Below are positions 43,287-49,606 of a DNA stretch of 49,606 nucleotides, one piece after another. Position 1 is the stretch's first letter; every line of letters starts with the position of its first letter. The DNA is from Burkholderiales bacterium (lineage in GTDB: Bacteria; Pseudomonadota; Gammaproteobacteria; Burkholderiales; Casimicrobiaceae). A program made the translations under genes and the position numbers. Location: NCBI GenBank assembly GCA_025352105.1, contig JANXUB010000009.1, positions 1 through 49,606 on the forward strand, given 5' to 3'. The notes under the pieces were generated by a model. The model saw only the letters and a program-made list of their open reading frames with translations. It was not told the origin of the DNA and searched no databases.

Positions 43287-44234
43287 ATGGAATTCTTCAC
43301 AATATCCTTACTCAACGGCGTGAGTTACGGGTTGCTGCTGTTCATGCTGTCCGCAGGTTTGACGCTCATCTTTTCGATGATGGGCGTGTTGAATTTTGCG
43401 CACGCCAGTTTCTACATGCTGGGGGCGTATTTTGCTTATCAGGTTTCGGAGTGGACTAATTTCTGGGTCGCCTTCGTCATCGCGCCGGTACTGGTCGCGC
43501 TGCTGGGTGGGGCGTTTGAACGCACCGTTCTGCGCAAAACCCACAAGTTTGGGCATGTCGCAGAGCTTCTGGTGACGTTTGGTTTGTCTTTCGTCATCCT
43601 TGAGCTCGTGCAGCTGGTCTGGGGCCGAACGCCCGTTGAATACAAGGTGCCCGCAGCGCTCGACGGATCGTTATTCAAGCTCTTCAATTCCACCTTTCCA
43701 ACGTATCGCGCTTTCATGATGGTCGTGGCGATCGGTATGCTGGCGAGCCTGTTTCTGGTGCTCAAGAAAACGCGGATCGGATTGGTCATTCAGGCTGCGT
43801 TGACGCACCCGGATACAACTGAGGCGCTGGGACACAATGTGCCGCGCGTGTTTGCTTTCGTCTTTGCTGGCGGTTGTGGGCTGGCCGCGCTGGCGGGCGT
43901 GATTGGCGGCAACGCGTTCATCACCGAGCCGGGCATGGCGCAGGCGGTCGGCGCAATTATTTTTGTCGTCGTGGTGGTTGGCGGCATGGGTTCGCTAGGC
44001 GGCGCGCTCATTGCGTCGCTGCTGATCGGCGTGATGCAGACGTTTGCCGTGGGCCTTGACTGGTCGTTCATTGGCGGCCTGCAATCGCTTGGTGTTGACG
44101 TGACGCCAGAGACTTTCGGATATCCAGTATGGAAATTAAAGCTCTCTCAGGTGGCCCCAATCCTTCCGTATTTACTGTTGGTGGTGATGCTGGTGGTCAG
44201 ACCCAAAGGCATCATGGGGACTCGCGATGAGTAA
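43287..44234 (+). CDS. livH: Branched-chain amino acid ABC transporter permease LivH
   Basis: 315 residues, about eight TM helices. The start MEFFTISLLNGVSYGLLLFM, then GLTLIFSMMGVLNFAHASFY, is the LivH signature. The coupling region GGMGSLGGALIASLLIGVMQ is also present. It forms the inner-membrane channel with LivM. It overlaps livM by 8 bp, so livHMGF is one transcription unit with tight coupling. The predicted substrate is a branched-chain amino acid or a related short amide; the sequence does not decide which. Confidence 0.92.
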   Translation: MEFFTISLLNGVSYGLLLFMLSAGLTLIFSMMGVLNFAHASFYMLGAYFAYQVSEWTNFWVAFVIAPVLVALLGGAFERTVLRKTHKFGHVAELLVTFGLSFVILELVQLVWGRTPVEYKVPAALDGSLFKLFNSTFPTYRAFMMVVAIGMLASLFLVLKKTRIGLVIQAALTHPDTTEALGHNVPRVFAFVFAGGCGLAALAGVIGGNAFITEPGMAQAVGAIIFVVVVVGGMGSLGGALIASLLIGVMQTFAVGLDWSFIGGLQSLGVDVTPETFGYPVWKLKLSQVAPILPYLLLVVMLVVRPKGIMGTRDE

Positions 44235-45540
44235 CGCTGCGATGAAACCCCTCCACTTCAAACCGCTCAACGGCGTTCGCATCGTCGTCTGGAGCGCGTT
44301 TGCCGTCATCCTGCTGCTGCTTCCCGTATTGGCGCGATCAAATTTTGCCGTCACGCTGCTCTGCCTGACGGGCATCGCTGCAATCGCCTGCATGAGCTAC
44401 AACATGCTGCTCGGTCAGGCTGGAATGCTCTCGTTTGGCCACGCGGTCTACACCGGGCTTGGCGCGTTTGTCGCGATTCACGCGATGAACAAAATCGGCG
44501 GCGGCTGGCCGATCCCCATGTGGATGATCCCGCTGGTGGCAGGATTTGCCGGCCTTGGCTTCGGCGCACTGCTGGGATTTGTCACGACGCGAAAGGCGGG
44601 TACGCCGTTTTCGATGATCACACTGGGCGTGGGCGAGCTCGTCTTTGCCGCAGCGCTGATGTTTCCCGAGTTTTTTGGCGGCGAGGCCGGCATTAACTCT
44701 AACCGCACGGCGGGCAGCGGCTGGATGCACGGTTTGGGCCTTAACTTTGGCGGGCAAATTCAGGTTTACTACCTGATTGCGATCTATCTTTTCCTGTGCA
44801 CGGCAGCGATGTATGCCTTTACGCAAACGCCGCTTGGACGCATCGCAAACGCGGTGCGTGACAACGCGGAGCGCGCTGAATTTGTGGGCTACGACACGCG
44901 TTGGGTGCGCTACCTCATCGTGATGGCGTCGAGCTTTTTCGCGGGCATCGCGGGCGGCTTGACGGCAATCAACTTTGAGGCGGCGACGGCAGATCTGGTT
45001 CACGGAACGCGCTCAGGGGGGTACCTGTTGTTTACATTTCTGGGTGGCGTCGGCTTCTTCTTCGGACCGATCATAGGCGCAGTGTTGTTGATATTTTCGC
45101 TTGTAGTGCTCTCCGAGTTGACGAAGGCCTGGCAGCTCTATGTGGGTATTGTGTTTCTCATCATGGTGGTGTTTGCGCCCGGCGGAATTTCGTCGTTGTT
45201 GATGCTCAATTTGCGCCGCATCAAATATGGCGAATGGCGCAAGATGCGCTGGCCGTACGCGGGAATGGTTTTCTTCGGGCTCATCGCGCTCTGGGGCTTC
45301 GCAGCGATTGTCGAAATGGCCTACCAAGCGCAAGTTGCCGCAGGCTCCGGCAGCGTTGTGACGGTTGCGCGAATTCCGATGGATGCCTCCGTGTTGGCGT
45401 CATGGCTGATCGCCGCCGCAGTGCTGCTCTTCGGCGGCATATGTTTTGAGATTTGGCGTCGTAAATTCAACAAAGTCTGGGGCGAGGGCGAAGAGCGAAT
45501 CGCCGAAGCGATCAAAAAGGCGGAGGCAGCCATCGTATGA
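44227..45540 (+). CDS. livM: Branched-chain amino acid ABC transporter permease LivM, with C-terminal extension
   Basis: 437 residues. The LivM core is recognisable by IACMSYNMLLGQAGMLSFGH, ITLGVGELVFAAALMF, NAVRDNAERAEFVGYDTRWV and the coupling loop FTFLGGVGFFFGPIIGAVLL. After VVFAPGGISSLLMLNLRRI, where most LivM proteins end, about 110 further residues follow with two extra hydrophobic helices (YAGMVFFGLIALWGFAAIV and ASWLIAAAVLLFGGICF) and a charged tail. The extension reads as genuine coding sequence in frame and ends in a 4-bp overlap with livG. Its role is unknown. Confidence 0.9.
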   Translation: MSNAAMKPLHFKPLNGVRIVVWSAFAVILLLLPVLARSNFAVTLLCLTGIAAIACMSYNMLLGQAGMLSFGHAVYTGLGAFVAIHAMNKIGGGWPIPMWMIPLVAGFAGLGFGALLGFVTTRKAGTPFSMITLGVGELVFAAALMFPEFFGGEAGINSNRTAGSGWMHGLGLNFGGQIQVYYLIAIYLFLCTAAMYAFTQTPLGRIANAVRDNAERAEFVGYDTRWVRYLIVMASSFFAGIAGGLTAINFEAATADLVHGTRSGGYLLFTFLGGVGFFFGPIIGAVLLIFSLVVLSELTKAWQLYVGIVFLIMVVFAPGGISSLLMLNLRRIKYGEWRKMRWPYAGMVFFGLIALWGFAAIVEMAYQAQVAAGSGSVVTVARIPMDASVLASWLIAAAVLLFGGICFEIWRRKFNKVWGEGEERIAEAIKKAEAAIV

Positions 45541-46307
45541 GCACCTACGCACTGGAGCTGTCGAACGTCACCAAAAGTTTCGGCAAAACCGCCATCATTC
45601 GCGGGGTCAATCTCGCGGTCAACAAAGGCGAGCGTGTTGCCGTGATCGGACCGAACGGTGCGGGCAAGAGCACGTTGTTCAATCTCATCAGCGGGCGCTT
45701 CGAGCCCACCAGCGGCAGCATCAAACTGCACGGCAACGAGATCATTGGGCAGCGACCCTACGAGATCAGCCGTCGCGGGTTAGCGCGCAGTTTTCAGATT
45801 ACCAATATCTTCTCGCGACTGTCCGTCTTTGAAAACCTGCGCTGTGCGGCGCTCTTTTCCAGCGGGCAAAAATACAGTTTCTGGAAACCGCTGTCGAAGC
45901 TCACGGAGTTAAATGATCGTACCGAGGCGTTGATGGCTTCGCTCGAGTTGAAACGTCGGCGTGATGTCCCGGCATCGCTGCTCACCTACTCCGAACAACG
46001 CGCCCTCGAGGTGGGATTGACGATTGCGGGCGGCGGCGACGTGATCCTTCTGGACGAACCCACGGCGGGTATGAGTCACTCCGAAACAGACCGATTTGTT
46101 CATCTCATTCGTAAAGTCACGGTCGGAAAAACACTGCTAACAGTGGAGCACGACATGGGCGTTGTGTTCGGTCTCGCTGATCGAATCGCCGTGCTGGTTT
46201 ATGGCGAGGTCATCGCGTTTGACACGCCGGATAAAGTGCGGGCTGATGCCAAGGTCAAAGAGGCGTATCTCGGCGCAGTCCTCGACGCTGAAGGAGCGCA
46301 CGCATGA
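45537..46307 (+). CDS. livG: Branched-chain amino acid ABC transporter ATPase LivG
   Basis: 256 residues. Walker A is intact as GPNGAGKST, followed by LFNLISGRFEPTSGSIKLHG. A Q-loop region (ISRRGLARSFQITNIFSRLS) matches LivG. The signature motif region reads LLTYSEQRALEVGLTIAGGG, a weakened LSGG typical of this subfamily. Walker B is VILLDEPTAGMS, and the switch His lies in LLTVEHDMGVVF. It powers transport together with LivF on the cytoplasmic side. Four-base overlaps join it to livM and livF. Confidence 0.93.
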   Translation: MSTYALELSNVTKSFGKTAIIRGVNLAVNKGERVAVIGPNGAGKSTLFNLISGRFEPTSGSIKLHGNEIIGQRPYEISRRGLARSFQITNIFSRLSVFENLRCAALFSSGQKYSFWKPLSKLTELNDRTEALMASLELKRRRDVPASLLTYSEQRALEVGLTIAGGGDVILLDEPTAGMSHSETDRFVHLIRKVTVGKTLLTVEHDMGVVFGLADRIAVLVYGEVIAFDTPDKVRADAKVKEAYLGAVLDAEGAHA

Positions 46308-47035
46308 CCACCCCTGCCAACGGCAGCCCCTCCAAAATCGCGCTCGAAGTCAAGGAGCTGAACGCCTTTTACGGCAAAAGCCACATCCTGCAGGGCGTCA
46401 ACCTTCACGTCCGCGAAGGCGAAATCGTCGCGCTCCTGGGCCGCAATGGAGCAGGGCGCTCGACGGCGGTCAAAGCCATCATGGGTATGGTCGACAACAG
46501 CGGCGAAGTGCTCTGGCGCGGCAAAAACATTCTCGGCATGAAAGCCTACGAGATTGCGCATTTGGGGCTCGGCTACGTTCCCGAAAGCCGCGATATTTTT
46601 CCGAAACTCACTGTGCATCAAAACCTGATGCTGGGTGAAAAAGGCGGCAAAAAGCCAAACCGCTGGTCATTCGAGGACATGTACAAAATGTTCCCGCGCC
46701 TGCGCGAACGTCAGCACACCGAGGCGGGCGTGCTCTCTGGCGGCGAGCAACAAATGCTCACGCTCTGCCGAACATTGATGGGCGACCCGGACCTCATCAT
46801 GATCGACGAGCCGACCGAGGGGCTTGCGCCTGCGATTGTGCAGCTCGTGGCGGAATATTTGATGGAGCTGAAACGACGCGGAATCAGCGTCGTTCTGGTC
46901 GAACAAAAGCTCGCGATTGCGCTGCAAATCTCAGATCGCGTCTACGTGATGGGCGACCGCCGTATTGTGTTTGAGGGCACACCGGCGGAGCTTAAGGCCG
47001 ACGCGAATATCCGTAAAGAATGGCTGGAAGTTTGA
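46304..47035 (+). CDS. livF: Branched-chain amino acid ABC transporter ATPase LivF (Walker A Lys to Arg)
   Basis: 243 residues. Domains are in the usual LivF order: LNAFYGKSHILQGVNLHVRE, Walker A GRNGAGRST, YVPESRDIFPKLTVHQNL, signature LSGGEQQML, Walker B LIMIDEPTEGLAP and the switch region VVLVEQKLAIAL. LivF has Gln at the position where most ABC ATPases have the switch His, which is normal for this family. The Walker A lysine is Arg (R52, codon CGC), which is not the textbook residue but may be tolerated in some LivF lines. It is the last gene of livHMGF; no strong terminator is seen behind it. Confidence 0.92.
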   Translation: MTTPANGSPSKIALEVKELNAFYGKSHILQGVNLHVREGEIVALLGRNGAGRSTAVKAIMGMVDNSGEVLWRGKNILGMKAYEIAHLGLGYVPESRDIFPKLTVHQNLMLGEKGGKKPNRWSFEDMYKMFPRLRERQHTEAGVLSGGEQQMLTLCRTLMGDPDLIMIDEPTEGLAPAIVQLVAEYLMELKRRGISVVLVEQKLAIALQISDRVYVMGDRRIVFEGTPAELKADANIRKEWLEV

Positions 47036-47220
47036 GATCGATTGCTGGTACAGCTTTTAGTTAAAAAGACCACTGCATTGCGGATAGCGTTAAATAACGC
47101 CACTTGTCGACTTTGCGGCTTTTGCGCTGTTAGCCCCAATGCAGAGGGCATTTCGCAGAAAAGCCATTTTCCGGGATGCGGCAACAAAGGCCAATTGCGC
47201 CACGCTTTCCTCCACCCGGA

Positions 47221-48018
47221 TCAAGCATCGCGCTCACGATTGATCAGCCGCTGCCTTGCCTGATCGAGGTGAAACTGCATCGCCACGCGCGCCCGATCGC
47301 CGTCTTTTGCGCGGATCGCTTCAACAATCGCGGTGTGTTCTTCGAGCACTTTTTGCGCGCGACGGGCGGATCCGGTTCGCGTCAGGCTGATCGACAGCCG
47401 CATAAAACCGGACAGCGCCTCATGCGTGCTCTCCAGCACATCGCGGAAAAACTCGTTGCCGGTTGCGTCGGTGATGCTTTTATGAAACGCCAAATCCTCC
47501 TCGGCGTTCATCTTCCCACCAACTGCCGACAGCGCGAAGCGCTCGTGCGCGGCGTCGATGACCGACATTTGCTCGCTGGTTCTTCGCAGCGCGGCAAAGC
47601 GCGCCGCGTCGCCTTCCAGCGAAATTCGAACCTCTTGACAGCGCATATACGACGCGATGTTTTCGGCCGAAGAAAACGTCTTCAGCCGCGAAGCGGGCTG
47701 CGCGCTGACGAAAGAGCCGAGGCCCTGTTGCGCCGTGACCAATCCATCTGCGCGCAGCCGCAACAGCGCTTCGCGCACGACGGGTCGCGACACGCCGAAG
47801 CTCGCCGAAATGTCATTTTCCGAGGGCAGCTGATCGCCAACATTCAACTTTCCGGAAACGATTTTCTCAAAAATCTGGCCGTAAAGTTGGTCAGACAGCC
47901 GCATGCGCTTGGCCGAGCCTGCGGTGCCCGACGCGCCCACAGGCTCGTGAATATGTGCAGCTGCGACCTCCGCCTTGCGCAGATCAAGCGCCACACCCGT
48001 GCGTTTGCGTCCAGCCAT
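47221..48018 (-). CDS. GntR-family regulator with FCD domain
   Basis: 265 residues from the ATG at 48018 (MAGRKRTGVALDLRKAE). The frame runs to 48072, but that part lies inside a REPIN-like repeat and was rejected. A winged helix-turn-helix is clear: LYGQIFEKIVSGKLNVGDQL, then PSENDISASFGVSRPVVREA. The C-terminal helical FCD effector domain contains EEDLAFHKSITDATGN and EEHTAIVEAIRAKDGDRAR with metal-binding His positions. Such regulators usually repress catabolic genes until a sugar acid or organic acid binds. The TctC receptor and aldolase genes on the same strand upstream are the likely targets (inference). Confidence 0.9.
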   Translation of the reverse strand: MAGRKRTGVALDLRKAEVAAAHIHEPVGASGTAGSAKRMRLSDQLYGQIFEKIVSGKLNVGDQLPSENDISASFGVSRPVVREALLRLRADGLVTAQQGLGSFVSAQPASRLKTFSSAENIASYMRCQEVRISLEGDAARFAALRRTSEQMSVIDAAHERFALSAVGGKMNAEEDLAFHKSITDATGNEFFRDVLESTHEALSGFMRLSISLTRTGSARRAQKVLEEHTAIVEAIRAKDGDRARVAMQFHLDQARQRLINRERDA

Positions 48019-48045
48019 TTTGGCTAGCGAAACGCCGAAGTAAAC

Positions 48046-48133
48046 GCTACCCCTTTGATGCCCGGGGCCCACGCCCGACGCCGGTGGCTGATTGGGCTTA
48101 GGGCGTGGATACCGGCCTGCGCCGGTATGGCAA
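48046..48133. repeat. REPIN-like inverted repeat pair, proximal
   Basis: Two copies of a ~31-33 bp palindromic unit lie in opposite orientation. The copy at 48046-48076 is on the minus strand (GGGCGTGGGCCCCGGGCAT...). The copy at 48101-48133 is on the plus strand (GGGCGTGGATACCGGCCTG...). Each starts GGGCGTGG and contains an inner stem; the second has a perfect ATACCGGC/GCCGGTAT stem. The pair lies between the GntR gene and the TctC gene. Confidence 0.75.
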
Positions 48134-48154
48134 GCAATTGCATTCAGCGTCTCC

Positions 48155-49141
48155 CTAATCGATCTTGATGTTGCCCGCTTTGATCACCTTTGCCCACTTC
48201 GCGATTTCACTCGCCTGAAACGCCGCGAACTGCTCTGCCGTCATGGCCGATGGCTCCATGCCCAGCTTGCCAAGGCGCTCCTGAATTTCCGGGCTCTTGA
48301 TGATTTTTGCAACTTCGCTTTGCAGGCGTAGCAGCACCGGCGCTGGCGTGCCCGCCGGAGCAAAAATAGCCTGCCACGATTGCAGGTCGTAGCCCGCAAC
48401 GCCGCTTTCGGCCATCGTCGGCACATTCGGCAGTTGCGGCGTGCGCTTCGCCGACGTGACCGCCAGCGCGCGTACTTTGCCACTCTCGATGAACGGGCCT
48501 GCGACGACGCTGGTGTCAAACATCATCGGCACTTGGCCGCCGATCACGTCCTGCATGGCTGGCGCGCTGCCTTTGTACGGGACGTGCACCATGTCGAGGC
48601 CCGCAATGCCTTTGTAGAGCTCACCACTCAAATGCTGCGACGTGCCGTTTCCTGCCGATGCGAACGAGACGGAACCGGGCTTCGCTTTCGCCGCGGCGGT
48701 GAGCTCCTGTACGGTCTTGTACGGGCTCGATGCGCCGACCACGAGCACGTTGGCGTTGGTGCCGATCAACGCGACAGGCGCGAATGATTTCACCGGGTCG
48801 TACGGCAGCTTCGGATACAGGCTCACGTTGATCGCGTGCGAGCTGATCGTGCCGCCCAAAATGGTGTAACCATCCGGCGCAGCTTTTGACACGAAGTCAG
48901 AGCCGATGTTGCCGCCCGCGCCCGCGCGGTTTTCAACAATCACGGTGGTGCCCAGCGCCGGGCCAAGCTTTTGTGAGATCAGACGGGCCAGAATGTCCGT
49001 AGTGCCGCCCGCCGGGAAGGGCACGACGTAAGTAATGGGCTTTGACGGCCATTTGTCCTGCGCAAACGTGGGTGCGGCCAGAGTGCAGACTGCGCCGATT
49101 GTGGCGGCGAGCAAGGTGCGGCGAAGTGTTGAATGTTTCAT
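48155..49141 (-). CDS. TctC/Bug-family periplasmic receptor
   Basis: 328 residues. A signal peptide ends near LAAPTFAQ, followed by DKWPSKPITYVVPFPAGGTT. Typical Bug blocks follow: VIVENRAGAGGNIGSDFVSK, APDGYTIL, VHVPYKGSAPAMQDVIGGQV and VPTMAESGVAGYDLQSWQAI. A strong AGGAGG lies five bases before the ATG. Bug receptors bind carboxylates or related organic acids in the periplasm and are greatly expanded in Burkholderiales. No TctAB membrane genes are seen here, so it may serve a transporter elsewhere or act as a sensor. It lies between two REPIN-like pairs, with a GntR regulator on one side and a DapA-family enzyme on the other. Confidence 0.93.
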   Translation of the reverse strand: MKHSTLRRTLLAATIGAVCTLAAPTFAQDKWPSKPITYVVPFPAGGTTDILARLISQKLGPALGTTVIVENRAGAGGNIGSDFVSKAAPDGYTILGGTISSHAINVSLYPKLPYDPVKSFAPVALIGTNANVLVVGASSPYKTVQELTAAAKAKPGSVSFASAGNGTSQHLSGELYKGIAGLDMVHVPYKGSAPAMQDVIGGQVPMMFDTSVVAGPFIESGKVRALAVTSAKRTPQLPNVPTMAESGVAGYDLQSWQAIFAPAGTPAPVLLRLQSEVAKIIKSPEIQERLGKLGMEPSAMTAEQFAAFQASEIAKWAKVIKAGNIKID

Positions 49142-49191
49142 GTGTCCTCCTGAGTTACAAAATTGGGGTAGCGCCGAATAAATTCAATGTC

Positions 49192-49304
49192 TAGCCATGC
49201 CGACGGAGGTCGGTATCCACGCCCCTGGCCTCCGCCTGTGCAGGCTCTCCGCAAAGTCAAGCACTTGCGTCGGGCGTGGGCCCCGGCCTTCGCCGGGGTG
49301 GCAA
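49192..49304. repeat. REPIN-like inverted repeat pair, distal
   Basis: A minus-orientation copy at 49192-49224 (reverse complement GGGCGTGGATACCGACCTCC...) and a plus-orientation copy at 49268-49304 (CGGGCGTGGGCCCCGGCCTT...) match the pair at 48046-48133. Stem positions differ between copies in a mostly pair-preserving way. ATACCGGC/GCCGGTAT in one copy becomes CCCCGGC/GCCGGGG in another and CCGAC/GTCGG in a third. The stretch lies in the gap between the TctC gene and the aldolase gene. Confidence 0.75.
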
Positions 49305-49381
49305 TTTGTTCAGCGTTTCATTGGGATGGGTGCCGGTAGGGTTTGTAGTTCGTCGGGCGGGCACCACCCGCCGTTCGCGCG

Positions 49382-49606
49382 TTAGCCCGCGTAACCGCCG
49401 TCCAACGCTAGCAACGCCTTGGCGACCGGCTCAACGCGAGCACGTTCCGCAGCTTCAAGTCCAGTCAACATCGGCAGCATCGGCCCCATGTCAGCCACGC
49501 CAGCCAGCGTCACCGCGTCGTGCAGCACGCGGATCGGGCTGATGCCGTCGCGGCAATCCTCAAGCGGCATGTAGCGCGCACGGACGGCTTCAGCTTCGGC
49601 GTATTT
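49382..49606 (-). CDS. DapA-family aldolase/dihydrodipicolinate synthase, C-terminal part (cut by window end)
   Basis: The minus frame is open from the window end to the TAA at 49382-49384. About 74 residues are visible, with MPLEDCRDGISPIRVLHDAV, then TLAGVADMGPMLPMLTGL. This helical tail resembles the C-terminus of DHDPS-family (class I, Schiff-base) enzymes that include sugar-acid aldolases. The catalytic Lys and Tyr lie beyond the window. The neighbours (TctC receptor, FCD regulator) suggest catabolic use rather than lysine synthesis (inference). Confidence 0.6.
   Translation of the reverse strand, partial: KYAEAEAVRARYMPLEDCRDGISPIRVLHDAVTLAGVADMGPMLPMLTGLEAAERARVEPVAKALLALDGGYAG

Noticed and set aside
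48019-48072. N-terminal extension of the GntR regulator
   Set aside because: It falls in a REPIN-like repeat and adds residues without family similarity; the ATG at 48018 is better.
1-49606. CRISPR array, rRNA genes or an intact prophage
   Set aside because: No regularly spaced direct repeats, no rRNA sequence and no phage structural or lysis genes were seen; the S74 domain alone is not evidence for a prophage.

Overview
The window reads as a chromosomal segment of a Gram-negative betaproteobacterium, probably from the Burkholderiales. The evidence is a TctC/Bug-type periplasmic receptor, a five-gene Liv transporter, a Wza/Wzx/Wzy-type polysaccharide locus, a glyW-cysT-like tRNA pair and moderately high GC. 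This placement rests on family recognition only; no database search was run.

Positions 1-4491 hold the tail of an IS4-family transposase, recQ, and about 2 kb of decayed DNA with two recognisable gene corpses: a GNAT acetyltransferase and a PAS-GGDEF protein. Positions 4492-19510 form a signalling block. It contains an HD-GYP response regulator, a seven-PAS histidine kinase, a REC-PAS3-kinase-REC-Hpt hybrid with a LOV-like PAS, a Cache-SpoIIE phosphatase, a Cache-HAMP diguanylate cyclase, and a PAS-GGDEF protein ending in a LuxR-type DNA-binding domain. An IS3 orfA remnant lies inside this block.

Positions 19783-31776 are an exopolysaccharide locus. Two glycosyltransferases on the + strand converge on a minus-strand operon: polyprenyl phosphosugar transferase, Wza-like exporter, Wzz-like protein, Wzx flippase, glycosyltransferase, Wzy-like polymerase and a secreted GH-A glycosidase resembling PslG in role. 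Starting 249 bp away and divergently, 32026-33870 encodes a coiled-coil diguanylate cyclase, an slr1658-like ATP-binding regulator and an slr1659-like STAS protein. This resembles the SiaB/SiaC/SiaD partner-switch logic. It is followed by a secreted protein with an EF-hand/dockerin-like loop, head-like repeats and an S74 self-cleaving chaperone domain. After 1.2 kb of unassigned DNA comes a GGAEF-EAL phosphodiesterase.

From 39 kb onward the content is mostly housekeeping and transport: an IS3 orfB remnant, tRNA-Cys and tRNA-Gly, an aromatic/aspartate aminotransferase, a BLUF blue-light sensor, livKHMGF, an FCD-type GntR regulator, a TctC receptor flanked by REPIN-like inverted repeats, and the end of a DapA-family aldolase.

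The unifying theme is c-di-GMP and phospho-signalling (three likely active cyclases, one HD-GYP, one EAL, one dead cyclase gene) packed around a polysaccharide secretion locus. Two candidate blue-light inputs (LOV-like and BLUF) lie in the same window. A short motif, seen as an exact 18-bp pair plus two diverged copies, lies in non-coding DNA near several of the c-di-GMP genes.
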